A stretch of 63,388 bases of DNA from Azospirillum endophyticum (GTDB lineage Bacteria; Pseudomonadota; Alphaproteobacteria; Azospirillales; Azospirillaceae): positions 1 to 63,388 of the forward strand of contig NZ_JAENHM010000027.1 in assembly GCF_016595245.1 (NCBI RefSeq), given 5' to 3'. A model generated the notes under the pieces. It saw nothing but the letters and a program-made list of their open reading frames with translations, searched no databases and was not told the origin of the DNA. Below are positions 1 to 9,718 of this stretch, piece after piece (the first letter of the stretch is position 1; the number at the start of each line of letters is the position of its first letter). The translations under genes were made by a program, and so were the position numbers.

Positions 1-377
1 CCATTCCAGCCAACCCATGAACAAGACAGTTGCTCATCCCGCCCCGCAAGGGGAGAAGGGCTTTCTACCGCCAAAAGTTGCATCTTGGTCACAAAAGCGA
101 AATCTGTGAATTCTTTAGCGCGGAGGCGGGAAACCAGGGTTTCCAATATAAGTGCCTGTGAAGAATGGATCCGGCCTTCGCGGGAATGACGGCCGAGGGA
201 AGCGCGCGATGCAATCCGACGCGGCGCGGTTCGAACTTGGGGCTTCTCTCAACGAGTCTCCTATGTCTTCACAAACTCGAAGGCGGGGATCGAGGAACGA
301 ACTCTGCCGGACGCGCGGTTGAGCGGCGGGGGCCCGATCTGATAGAGACTTGAGGGCTATCAGAGACTTGAAGGGCC
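1..377. other. no gene recognised (window start)
   Basis: I see no convincing coding region here. The stretch is mixed in base composition and contains a short 'CCTTCGCGGGAATGACG' type segment near 175-192, of the kind often dispersed in high-GC alphaproteobacterial intergenic DNA. The end of this stretch should hold the promoter of the HD-domain gene that follows, but I could not pick a reliable -35/-10. Confidence 0.4.
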
Positions 378-986
378 ATGAAGAAAGCAGCGCCGAAGAA
401 GCGCGGCGGGTCGCCGCGCATCACCCATCCCGACCAGCTCGATCTGCTCGACGTGCCCGAGCCGACGGCGGTCATGATCACCTATTCGGGCCGCACGGTC
501 GATCTGGAGCAGCCGGACTTCGGCCCCTTCGACATCGAGGACATCGCCCGCCCGCTCGCCTACCAGTGCCGCTTCGTCGGCAACACGCAACGCTTCTTCA
601 GCGTGGCCCAGCACTGCGTCCTGGCCAGCCGGCTGGCGCCGGAGGGCTATGCCTATGATGCCTTGATGCACGACAGCGAGGAGGCCTTCACCGGCGACTG
701 GCCGACGCCTTGGAAGGTGCGGATCGGCCGCGACGCCATCCGGCAGGCGGTGGAGCCGATCAAGAGCGCGCTCGCCCAGCGCTTCGGCTTCCGCCATCCG
801 GAGCCGAAGGCGGTCAAGCTGGCCGACCAGCGGGCGCTGGCGACCGAGCTGCGCGACCTCTGCGCGCCGCACCGGGTCAACTGGCGCGACCTGCCCGACC
901 CGGACGAGGCCGCCATCGTGCCGCTCGGCCCGGAAGAGGCGCTGGCCGATTTCCTGGAGCATTACCGGCGGCTGAAGCCGGCCTGA
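378..986 (+). CDS. HD-domain phosphohydrolase-like protein
   Basis: This 202-residue protein carries an HD-type metal-dependent hydrolase signature: H79 in a 'FSVAQHC' segment, the H98-D99 pair in 'ALMHDSEEAF', and D108 in 'GDWPTP' shortly after. Proteins of this YfbR-like type hydrolyse nucleotides or other phosphoesters in the cytoplasm. The substrate here cannot be read from the sequence. The N-terminus is a short Lys-rich tail. The start is the ATG preceded by AAGGG four bases upstream. The gene stands alone, running towards the 3' end of a regulator on the other strand with only about 30 bases between them. Function beyond 'HD hydrolase' is inference. Confidence 0.75.
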   Translation: MKKAAPKKRGGSPRITHPDQLDLLDVPEPTAVMITYSGRTVDLEQPDFGPFDIEDIARPLAYQCRFVGNTQRFFSVAQHCVLASRLAPEGYAYDALMHDSEEAFTGDWPTPWKVRIGRDAIRQAVEPIKSALAQRFGFRHPEPKAVKLADQRALATELRDLCAPHRVNWRDLPDPDEAAIVPLGPEEALADFLEHYRRLKPA

Positions 987-1016
987 AAACAACGATGCCG
1001 AAAGCCGCGACGCCGG

Positions 1017-1538
1017 TCAGGCGTGGCCGCCCTGCTCCGCCCGGCGGCCACGGCCGCGCTTGGGCGCCGGCGCCCCGCCGGATGCCCCACTCGTCGACGC
1101 GGTGCCGTCGGCCTGCTGTTCGGCGCAGCGTTCCGCCAGTTCGCGGATGGCGGCGCGGATCTGCGGATCGCGGATGCTCTGGAAATAGCGCGCCAGCATC
1201 AGCGCCTCGCGCGACTGCAGCGTGTTCTCCTGCTCCTCGCCGCCGCCGCCAGCCGCCGGCACCTCGCCGCCCTCCACCGCCGGCTGCCGGTTCTCCAACC
1301 CTTCGAAGAAAACGGAGACGGGAACGCGGAAGAACTGGCCGAGCTTGAACAGGCGGCTGGAAGACACGCGGTTGAAGCCCCGCTCGTATTTCTGCAATTG
1401 CTGGAAGGTCAGCCCGAGGGCCGAGGCGACGTCGCTCTGGCTGAGGCCTGCGAGCATGCGCAGTTCCCGCAGGCGCTGACCGACGAACACATCGACCTCG
1501 TTCAGGCCTTCCTTCTTTTCGCGGCCACGCCGTTTCAT
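1017..1538 (-). CDS. XRE-family helix-turn-helix regulator
   Basis: This is a 173-residue DNA-binding protein. Residues about 18-75 form a classic Cro/CI-type HTH ('LRMLAGLSQSDVASALG' followed by 'QLQKYERG'), the arrangement seen in single-domain repressors of Rhizobiales and Rhodospirillales. The C-terminal half is low complexity, Glu/Gly-rich and ending in a basic Ala/Gly/Arg tail, with a helical segment around 'REALMLARYFQSIRDPQIR'. The frame stays open further upstream to 1697. I chose the ATG at 1538 because GAAGGGAAG lies just before it and the extra codons read like non-coding sequence. It is divergent from the flagellar operon, with about 600 bases between; whether it regulates that operon is unknown. 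Confidence 0.8.
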   Translation of the reverse strand: MKRRGREKKEGLNEVDVFVGQRLRELRMLAGLSQSDVASALGLTFQQLQKYERGFNRVSSSRLFKLGQFFRVPVSVFFEGLENRQPAVEGGEVPAAGGGGEEQENTLQSREALMLARYFQSIRDPQIRAAIRELAERCAEQQADGTASTSGASGGAPAPKRGRGRRAEQGGHA

Positions 1539-1957
1539 GGTTGCTTCCCTTCGATCCTGTATGGTCCCGGCAGCCGCGACTTCCAGCCGCCGTCCAAGGC
1601 GCCGGTCCTGGCCTTCCGCAATGCGTGGCCATGGCGCCCAGGCTTGGGAAACGTCGCCGGGAGTGACGAATCGGCCGGTTTCGGGCATGGAATGCAACTC
1701 AGCTATGACCGCGGCCTGCCGATGTCAACCTTGGCTGGACCAGATACCTCTTTTGGGCAGAGGAGTTTTCGCGGGATTTGGCCGGTCGGCCATAGGACCG
1801 CACTCTTTTCGCGCATAGAACGGTACCATCCTACCCACAGTCGCGGCATCGCACCGGTTCCGCTCAAGCAGGGCGGCGACTGCGACAGTGTGACCGGAAG
1901 TTGTGGCGGGAAACCGTTGCGCCGCCGCCGCAGGGCTGCAACATTTACGGGGCACTA
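1539..1957. other. intergenic, upstream of the flagellar control region
   Basis: No gene is apparent. Open frames on both strands here have no domain content and overlap the promoter elements of fliF. The stretch holds the divergent promoter of the XRE regulator, which I could not pinpoint. Confidence 0.35.
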
Positions 1958-1991
1958 GGCAGTTTTTGCCGGGCGCTGGGCAAAAACTGCC
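1958..1991. promoter_or_regulatory. paired FlbD (ftr-like) binding dyad upstream of fliF
   Basis: Two perfect inverted 13-base arms, GGCAGTTTTTGCC (1958-1970) and GGCAAAAACTGCC (1979-1991), are separated by 8 bases. Each arm is itself a GGCA-N5-TGCC palindrome, so the site reads as two adjacent copies of one dimer-binding element. Caulobacter FlbD binds 'ftr' elements of this general GGCA/TGCC shape upstream of sigma-54 flagellar promoters, and flbD lies in the operon directly downstream. The site ends about 58 bases upstream of the -24 GG of the promoter below, a usual enhancer distance. Assignment to FlbD is inference; the dyad itself is seen directly. Confidence 0.6.
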
Positions 1992-2048
1992 GCCGATTAA
2001 CCCTCTCTTCATCAAGACGCCGCAGCATGCCCCAACGTAGCCATGCCC

Positions 2049-2062
2049 GGCGCGGAACTTGC
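2049..2062 (+). promoter_or_regulatory. sigma-54 (-24/-12) promoter of fliF
   Basis: The sequence CGGCGCGGAACTTGCA has GG at 2049-2050 and GC at 2061-2062 with exactly ten bases between. It matches the sigma-54 consensus TGGCAC-N5-TTGC well, including the TTGCA -12 box. Transcription would start near 2073-2076, about 60 bases before the GTG of fliF. This placement also rules out the in-frame ATG at 2059 as the start of fliF, because that ATG lies inside the -12 element. Confidence 0.6.
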
Positions 2063-2136
2063 AGAAACCGTTTCGCACACGCGATACGGAGCCATGTCGA
2101 GAGTATGCCGGGAAGACTTCCGATCGGGGACCGCGC

Positions 2137-3798
2137 GTGAACAACCTGCTGCAGACCTTGCGCAATCTCGGCCCCGCCCGCCTCGCGGCGATCGGCGGCG
2201 TCGGGCTTCTGCTGATCGGATTCTTCGTCTACCTGACCACCCGGCTGTCCACGCCGGAGATGGAGCTGCTCTACTCCGAACTCCAGCAGACCGAGGCGGC
2301 GGCGATCGCCAAGAAGCTGGACGAGGCGAAGGTTCCCTACACCGTCGACAAGACCGGCACCAAGATCATGGTCCCGGCCGACCAGGTCGGGCCGATGCGC
2401 ATGCGCATGGCGGCCCAGGGCCTGCCGTCCGGCGGATCGGTCGGCTACGAGCTGTTCGACAAGGGCGAAGGTTTCGGCGCCACCAGCTTCATGCAGAACA
2501 TCAACCACCTGCGCGCGCTGGAAGGCGAGATGGCGCGCACGGTGCAAACGCTGAACGGCGTCCAGCAGGCGCGCGTCCATCTGGTGCTGCCCAAGCGCGA
2601 GCTGTTCGCCCGCCAGCAGAACCCGGCGACCGCCAGCGTCTTCCTGAAGCTGCGTCCCGGCACCCAGCTGAGTCGCGAGAACATCCAGGCGATCCAGCAG
2701 CTGATCGCCGCCTCGGTCCCCAACCTGGATCCCAACCGCATCTCCATCGTCGACGACAAGGGCAAGCTGCTGGCCCGCGGCACCGGCAGCGACACCGCCG
2801 AAGCGATGATGGCGAGCGCCGAGGAGAAGAAGCAGGCCTATGAGGGCCGGCTGGCCCGCACCATCGAGGATCTGCTGGGCCGCACGCTGGGCTACGGCAA
2901 GGTGCGGGCGGAGGTGTCGGCCGACCTCGACTTCGACCGAATCACCACGCAGTCGGAGATCTTCGACCCGGAAAGCCAGGTCGTCCGCTCGACCCAGACG
3001 GTGACCGAATCGAACGAGAGCAGCGACCGCGACCCGCTGGCCCCGGTGACGGTGGACCAGAACCTGCCGACGGCCCAGGCCAGCAGCAGCGCCAGCCCGC
3101 TGTCCTCGAACAAGTCGAACCGCAACGAAGAGACGATCAACTACGAGATCACCAAGACCACCAAGTCGCATGTCCGCGAGGCCGGCCAAGTCCGCCGCCT
3201 GTCGGTCGCCGTGCTGGTGGACGGCACCTATCAGCTGTCAAAGGATGCGCCGCCGGCCTACCAGCCGCGCAGCGAGCAGGAGGTCGAGAGCATCAAGGCG
3301 CTGGTGCGGTCCGCCGTCGGGCTGGACGCCGTGCGCGGCGACTCGCTGGAGGTGATCAACATGCGCTTCTGGTCGCCGGACGACGACATCCAGAAGCCGG
3401 AAGAACTGTTCATGGGCATGACCAAGGACGACCTGTTCCGCATCGCGGAGATGGTGGTCCTGGGCATCGTCGCCGTCCTCATCATCCTGCTGGTCATCCG
3501 CCCGCTGATCTCCCGCGCCTTCGAAAAGGCGGAGATGCAGGAGGAGGACGAGATGGACCGCCTGCTGACCGACCAGGCCGGCATGCCGGCGGCGCTGGCC
3601 GCCCCCACCGGCGCGCTGGCCCAGGATCTGGCGCTGGAGGCGGCGCAGGCCGACGAGGAGCTGGAGCAGATGATCGACATCAACCGGGTGGAAGGCCGCG
3701 TCCGCGCGTCTTCCCTGCGCAAGGTCGGCGAGATCGTCGACAAGCACCCGGAAGAGGCGGTCTCCATCCTGCGCAACTGGCTGTACCAGGAGAGCTGA
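2137..3798 (+). CDS. fliF: flagellar MS-ring protein FliF
   Basis: FliF builds the inner-membrane MS ring on which the flagellar basal body assembles. The 553-residue protein has the family layout: an N-terminal membrane segment (about 19-41, 'GGVGLLLIGFFVYL'), a large periplasmic region with a Ser/Asn-rich variable stretch about residues 310-330, a second membrane segment about 438-460 ('LGIVAVLIILLVIRPLI'), and a cytoplasmic C-terminus with the FliG-binding tail ('VGEIVDKHPEEAVSILRNWL'). The frame is open to an ATG at 2059, but I use the GTG at 2137: it has GGGGA six bases upstream and lies downstream of the predicted sigma-54 start site. It is first in the flagellar operon. fliG, normally next, is absent. 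Confidence 0.95.
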   Translation: MNNLLQTLRNLGPARLAAIGGVGLLLIGFFVYLTTRLSTPEMELLYSELQQTEAAAIAKKLDEAKVPYTVDKTGTKIMVPADQVGPMRMRMAAQGLPSGGSVGYELFDKGEGFGATSFMQNINHLRALEGEMARTVQTLNGVQQARVHLVLPKRELFARQQNPATASVFLKLRPGTQLSRENIQAIQQLIAASVPNLDPNRISIVDDKGKLLARGTGSDTAEAMMASAEEKKQAYEGRLARTIEDLLGRTLGYGKVRAEVSADLDFDRITTQSEIFDPESQVVRSTQTVTESNESSDRDPLAPVTVDQNLPTAQASSSASPLSSNKSNRNEETINYEITKTTKSHVREAGQVRRLSVAVLVDGTYQLSKDAPPAYQPRSEQEVESIKALVRSAVGLDAVRGDSLEVINMRFWSPDDDIQKPEELFMGMTKDDLFRIAEMVVLGIVAVLIILLVIRPLISRAFEKAEMQEEDEMDRLLTDQAGMPAALAAPTGALAQDLALEAAQADEELEQMIDINRVEGRVRASSLRKVGEIVDKHPEEAVSILRNWLYQES

Positions 3799-3848
3799 GC
3801 AATGCCGGCCTCCACCATCTTCATCCCGAATAAGGGAGCGCACCGGCG

Positions 3849-4625
3849 ATGAGCGTGCGCAAATTCCTCTTCGACGAGTCCTTCGACGTGGACGCCGTCC
3901 CCCGCATGACCCATGTGGAGGATGACGACCTGCTGCCGGAGGACGAGCTGTCGGCCCTGCCGGAACCGGAGCCGGTGCCGGAATTGCCGCCCGCCCCGAC
4001 CTTCGGCGAGGAGGAGCTGGCCGCCGCCCGCGCCCAGGGCTATGAGGAGGGCGTGGCCGCCGGCAAGTCGGAGGGCACCGCCGCCGGTTACGGCAAGGGC
4101 TTCACCGACGGCATGGCCGCCGGCCAGAACACCGGATACGAGCGCGGCAAGGCCGAGATCGAGGCGACGGTGAACAACCGCATCGCCGACGCGCTGTCCC
4201 AGATCGCCGACGGGGTGCAGCGGCTGCTGGCCGAGCGCGAGGCGGGCAACGCCGCGCGCAGCGAACAGCCGGTCCATCTGGCGCTGGCCATCGTCCGCAA
4301 GCTGATGCCGGAATGGGCGCGGCGCGGCGGCATGGCCGAGGTGGAGGGGATGGTCCGCACCTGCCTGACCGACCTGATCGACGAGCCGCGGCTGGTCATC
4401 CGGGTGGCGGAGGACACGATGGGTCTGGTGCGCGACCATCTCGACCAGACGGTCGGGTCGCGCGGCTTCGGCGCCAAGCTGATGGTGATCGGCGATCCGT
4501 CGATCTCCCCCGGCGGCTGCCGCATTGAATGGGCCGAAGGCGGCATGGAGCGGGATACCGCCCAGCTGCTGGCCGAGATCGAACGCCGTGCCGCGCATAT
4601 GCTGGAGGCTCCGGCCCCCGTCTGA
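3849..4625 (+). CDS. fliH: flagellar export ATPase regulator FliH (FlbE-type)
   Basis: FliH forms the peripheral stalk of the flagellar type III export ATPase FliI and delivers it to the C-ring through FliN. The 258-residue product has an acidic, Pro/Glu-rich N-terminus, then a glycine-repeat region ('AAGKSEGTAAGYGKGF', about residues 75-100) with the spaced GxxxG pattern typical of FliH/YscL, and a conserved C-terminal domain ('ALAIVRKLMPEWARRGG', 'LMVIGDPSISPGGCRIEW'). The gap after fliF is 50 bases. It sits where Caulobacter has flbE, between the MS-ring genes and fliN. fliI is not in the window, so the partner ATPase is encoded elsewhere. Confidence 0.9.
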   Translation: MSVRKFLFDESFDVDAVPRMTHVEDDDLLPEDELSALPEPEPVPELPPAPTFGEEELAAARAQGYEEGVAAGKSEGTAAGYGKGFTDGMAAGQNTGYERGKAEIEATVNNRIADALSQIADGVQRLLAEREAGNAARSEQPVHLALAIVRKLMPEWARRGGMAEVEGMVRTCLTDLIDEPRLVIRVAEDTMGLVRDHLDQTVGSRGFGAKLMVIGDPSISPGGCRIEWAEGGMERDTAQLLAEIERRAAHMLEAPAPV

Positions 4626-4659
4626 GGGGTGTCCGGAATGAAGGAGGTCCGAGACCGAC

Positions 4660-4977
4660 ATGCCGAGCGACAATTTCTCGCTGAACGACCTGCACGGCGG
4701 CGATGGCGACGACTACGCCAGCCCCGGCATCACCAAGGATCTGGAGGCGGTGTACGACATCCCCGTCCAGATCTCCGCGGTGCTGGGCAAGTCGACCATG
4801 CAGGTGGCGCAGCTGCTGAAGCTGGGCCGCGGCGCCGTGGTCGAGCTGGACCGCAAGGTCGGCGAGGCCATCGACATCTACGTCAACAACCGCCTGGTCG
4901 CCCGCGGCGAGGTGGTGGTGGTGGAAGACCGGCTGGGCGTGACCATGACGGAAATCATCAAGTCGGACCGGGGCTGA
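4660..4977 (+). CDS. fliN: flagellar motor switch protein FliN
   Basis: This 105-residue SpoA-domain protein forms the lower C-ring of the motor switch. The core from about residue 28 to 100 has the FliN signature: 'VYDIPVQISAVLGKSTM', 'QLLKLGRGAVVELDRKVGE', then 'IYVNNRLVARGEVVVVEDRLGVTM'. The first 25 residues are a short acidic tail, normal for short FliN. AAGGAGG lies about 12 bases before the ATG. The stop codon overlaps the ATG of the next gene (TGATG), suggesting translational coupling with the stator gene. Confidence 0.95.
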   Translation: MPSDNFSLNDLHGGDGDDYASPGITKDLEAVYDIPVQISAVLGKSTMQVAQLLKLGRGAVVELDRKVGEAIDIYVNNRLVARGEVVVVEDRLGVTMTEIIKSDRG

Positions 4978-5882
4978 TGGCGGTTCCGTCCGACAGCGCC
5001 GCGTCCCGCGCCAAGGCGGCCCAGCCCCAGCCGGCCGCCGCTCCCACCGGCGCGACCGCGCCGGGGCGGAGCGTGCGCCTGCGCGGCGGGCTGGACGTGG
5101 CGACGCTGGTCGGGCTGGCCGCCGCCGCCGGGGTGATCCTGATCGCGATCACCACCGGCGGATCGGCCCGCGCCTTCCTCGACCCGCCGTCGCTGCTGAT
5201 CGTGCTGGGCGGGACGCTGGCGGTCACCACCGCCTCCTTCTCGCTGGGCGACGTGGCGGTGGCCTGGAGGAACGCGGCGGCGGTGCTGGTCCACCAGACG
5301 CTCGACCCCAAGGGCGTCGCGCGGCAGGTCATCCTGCTGGCCGAGGCCGCCCGCCGGGCCGGGCCGGAAACCCTGCGCAACGTCCTGCCGGAACTGCGCG
5401 GCGAACCCTTCCTCCACCGCAGCGTCACCCTGATCACCGAAGGCCTGCCGCCCGACGCCATCGAGCGGATGCTGACCGGCGAGGTCGAGGCGACGGTCGG
5501 CGGCCACGGCAAGAGCGCCGGGGTGCTGCGCCGGGCGTCGGAAGTGGCGCCGGCCATGGGGCTGATCGGGACGCTGGTCGGGCTGGTGCAGATGCTGGGC
5601 AGCCTGAGCGACCCGTCGGCCATCGGGCCGGCGATGGCGCTGGCGCTGCTGACGACCTTCTACGGGGCCGTGCTCGGCAACGTCGTCCTGTCGCCCCTCG
5701 CCGCCAAGGTGGAGCGGGCGGCGGAGGAGGACGCGCTGGTCAAGACCCTCTATACCATCGGCGCCGTGTCCATCGCGCGCCAGGAAAATCCGCGGCGTCT
5801 GGAGATGCTCCTGAACGCCGTCCTGCCGCCTGGAAAGCGGATCCAGTATTTCGACCGGGAAGCCCCGAGAGTGGGAGCGTAA
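4977..5882 (+). CDS. MotA/TolQ/ExbB-family flagellar stator protein
   Basis: MotA-type subunits surround MotB and carry ion flow that drives the rotor. The 301-residue product starts inside the fliN stop. It has an Ala/Pro-rich N-terminal tail of about 35 residues and four membrane segments (about 39-57, 64-82, 180-200 and 213-236). The MotA hallmark sequences are around segments 3 and 4: '[17 protein letters not shown]' and '[22 protein letters not shown]'. No motB-like gene is adjacent, so the PG-binding partner must be elsewhere. Similar lone MotA-like genes follow fliN in other Rhodospirillales. It could be a specialised stator or an assembly factor rather than the main MotA. Confidence 0.85.
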   Translation: MAVPSDSAASRAKAAQPQPAAAPTGATAPGRSVRLRGGLDVATLVGLAAAAGVILIAITTGGSARAFLDPPSLLIVLGGTLAVTTASFSLGDVAVAWRNAAAVLVHQTLDPKGVARQVILLAEAARRAGPETLRNVLPELRGEPFLHRSVTLITEGLPPDAIERMLTGEVEATVGGHGKSAGVLRRASEVAPAMGLIGTLVGLVQMLGSLSDPSAIGPAMALALLTTFYGAVLGNVVLSPLAAKVERAAEEDALVKTLYTIGAVSIARQENPRRLEMLLNAVLPPGKRIQYFDREAPRVGA

Positions 5883-5886
5883 GGCT

Positions 5887-7452
<1,566 letters not shown>

Positions 7453-7494
7453 CGGCGTCCCGCGGTCCTTAAGCCTTGAGCGGCGGGAGCATCC

Positions 7495-9672
7495 ATGGCG
7501 CTGACGGAGCAGAATAGCGGCGGGGGCGGCAGGGCCGGCGGTGCCGGCAACATGGCCGCCTTCGGCGAGATGTGGGCGGTCACCAAGGCGTCGCTGAAGC
7601 GCGGCGACGTGGCGATGGCCATCGGCATCCTGATCGTCGTGGTCGGGCTGATCATGCCGCTGCCCAGCGTCATGCTCGACATGATGCTGGGGCTGAACAT
7701 CACCATCTCCATCCTGATCCTGATGGTGGTGCTGTTCATCGAGAAGCCGCTGGAGCTGTCGTCCTACCCGACGATCCTGCTGATCACCACGCTGCTGCGC
7801 CTGTCGCTGAACATGGCCTCGACGCGCCTGATCCTGACCCAGGGGCATGAGGGCACGTCGGCCGCCGGCCATGTGATCGAGGCCTTCGCCAGCCTGGTGA
7901 TGGGCGGCGACTTCGTCATCGGCGTGATCATCTACGCCATCCTGACGATCGTGAACTTCAAGGTCATCACCGCCGGTTCGGGCCGCATCGCCGAAGTGGC
8001 GGCGCGCTTCACCCTCGACGCCATGCCCGGCAAGCAGATGGCGATCGACGCCGACCTGTCGGCCGGCATGATCGAGGAGAGCACGGCGCGGGCGCGGCGC
8101 AAGGAGCTGGAGGACGAGAGCGCCTTCTTCGGCTCGATGGACGGTGCGTCGAAGTTCGTCAAGGGCGACGCGGTCGCCGGCCTGATGATCATGTTCATCA
8201 ACATCATCGGCGGCGTCACCATCGCGGTGCTGCGCCACGACATGCCGGTGATGACGGCGCTGGACACCTTCACCAAACTGACCATCGGCGACGGCCTCGT
8301 CTCCCAGATCCCGGCGCTGGTCATCTCGATCTCCGCCGGCTTCCTGGTGTCGAAGGCCGGCATGGGCGGCTCGACCGACAAGGCGGTGGTCGGCCAGCTG
8401 ACCGGCCACAGCCAGGCGCTGGCCCTGTCGGCCGGTGCCATCGGCGTGCTGGCCCTGCTGCCGGGCATGCCGATCCTGACGCTGGCCCCGGTCATCGGCG
8501 CCGTGGGCTTCGCCGCCTGGTACATGCCGCGCCTGCGCGCGAAGAAGGAGGCGGAAGAGGCCGCGGCGGCGGAGGAAGCGGCGGCAGCCGGCACGGGTCC
8601 GGGCGGCATGCCCGGCGGCGGGCCGGCGCCGGACGAGCCGATCTCCACCGCGCTGTCCATCGACCTGATCCGGCTGGAGCTGGGCTACGGCCTGCTGTCG
8701 CTGATCAACCAGCCGCAGGCGGGAAGCCACCGGCTGACCGACCAGATCAAGGGCCTGCGCCGGCAGATCGCCGGCGAGGTCGGCTTCGTCATGCCGGCGG
8801 TGCGCATCCAGGACAACCTGCAGCTTCCGCCCAACACCTACATCATCCGCGTGAAGGAGATCGAGGCCGGGCGCGGCGACATCCGGCCCAACATGCTGCT
8901 GGTGATGGACCCGCGCGGCGATGCCATGAGCCTGCCCGGCGAACAGACGGTCGAGCCGACCTTCGGCCTGCCCGCCATCTGGATCGAGCCGGGATACCGC
9001 GAGGAGGCGCTGTTCAAGGGCTATACCGTGGTCGACCCGTCGACCGTGGTGACCACCCACCTGACCGAGCTGATCAAGGACAACATGCCGGAGCTGCTGT
9101 CCTTCACCGAGACGCAGAAGCTGCTGGACGAGACCGACAAGGAACACCAGAAGCTGATCGCCGACGTGGTGCCCGGACAGATCACTGTGGGCGGCTTGCA
9201 ACGGGTGTTGCAGAATCTCCTTGCCGAACGGGTTTCGATCCGGGATCTTCCCACCATATTGGAAGGGGTATCCGAAGCGACCAGCCAGACCCGCAGCATC
9301 ACCCAGATCACCGAGCATGTGCGCTCCCGCCTCGCCCGGCAGATCTGCGACGCGAACACGAACGAGATGGGCTTCATCCCGCTCGTCACCCTGTCGCCCG
9401 AATGGGAGCAGGGGTTCGCCGAATCGCTGGTGGGCGACGGCGACGACCGGCAGCTGACGATGGCTCCGTCCCGCCTGCAGCAGTTCATCACCTCCGTCCG
9501 CCAAACCTTCGAGCGACATGCCATGATGGGCGAGAGTCCCGTTCTGTTGACCAGCCCGCTGATCCGGCCCTTCGTCCGCTCCATCGTCGAGCGGTTCCGG
9601 CCGGCGACCGTGGTCATGTCGCAGAACGAGATCCACCCGAAGGCGCGCATCAAGACGCTGGGGCAGATCTGA
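7495..9672 (+). CDS. flhA: flagellar export gate protein FlhA
   Basis: FlhA is the large inner-membrane component of the flagellar type III export gate. Its cytoplasmic ring docks export substrates and chaperones. The 725-residue protein has about eight membrane segments in the first 340 residues, the highly conserved FHIPEP-family loop ('MASTRLILTQGHEGTSAAGHVIEAF', 'GRIAEVAARFTLDAMPGKQMAIDADL') and a conserved cytoplasmic domain ('VDPSTVVTTHLTEL', 'LLSFTETQKLL'). A Gly/Pro/Ala-rich linker (about 350-380) separates the two halves. GGGAG precedes the ATG by about ten bases. Length is normal for the family. Confidence 0.97.
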   Translation: MALTEQNSGGGGRAGGAGNMAAFGEMWAVTKASLKRGDVAMAIGILIVVVGLIMPLPSVMLDMMLGLNITISILILMVVLFIEKPLELSSYPTILLITTLLRLSLNMASTRLILTQGHEGTSAAGHVIEAFASLVMGGDFVIGVIIYAILTIVNFKVITAGSGRIAEVAARFTLDAMPGKQMAIDADLSAGMIEESTARARRKELEDESAFFGSMDGASKFVKGDAVAGLMIMFINIIGGVTIAVLRHDMPVMTALDTFTKLTIGDGLVSQIPALVISISAGFLVSKAGMGGSTDKAVVGQLTGHSQALALSAGAIGVLALLPGMPILTLAPVIGAVGFAAWYMPRLRAKKEAEEAAAAEEAAAAGTGPGGMPGGGPAPDEPISTALSIDLIRLELGYGLLSLINQPQAGSHRLTDQIKGLRRQIAGEVGFVMPAVRIQDNLQLPPNTYIIRVKEIEAGRGDIRPNMLLVMDPRGDAMSLPGEQTVEPTFGLPAIWIEPGYREEALFKGYTVVDPSTVVTTHLTELIKDNMPELLSFTETQKLLDETDKEHQKLIADVVPGQITVGGLQRVLQNLLAERVSIRDLPTILEGVSEATSQTRSITQITEHVRSRLARQICDANTNEMGFIPLVTLSPEWEQGFAESLVGDGDDRQLTMAPSRLQQFITSVRQTFERHAMMGESPVLLTSPLIRPFVRSIVERFRPATVVMSQNEIHPKARIKTLGQI

Positions 9673-9718
9673 TGGCGCGCGCCCTCCCCCTCCCCTTACC
9701 TGACGGAAGGCGCTGCCG

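Noticed and set aside
1890..1920. Sigma-54 promoter at TGGCGGGAAACCGTTGC upstream of the flagellar operon
   Set aside because: The GG and GC are 12 or 9 bases apart rather than 10, so the spacing is wrong.
2059..2136. ATG at 2059 as the start of fliF
   Set aside because: It lies inside the predicted sigma-54 -12 element, and the extra residues do not resemble FliF N-termini. GTG 2137 has a ribosome site.
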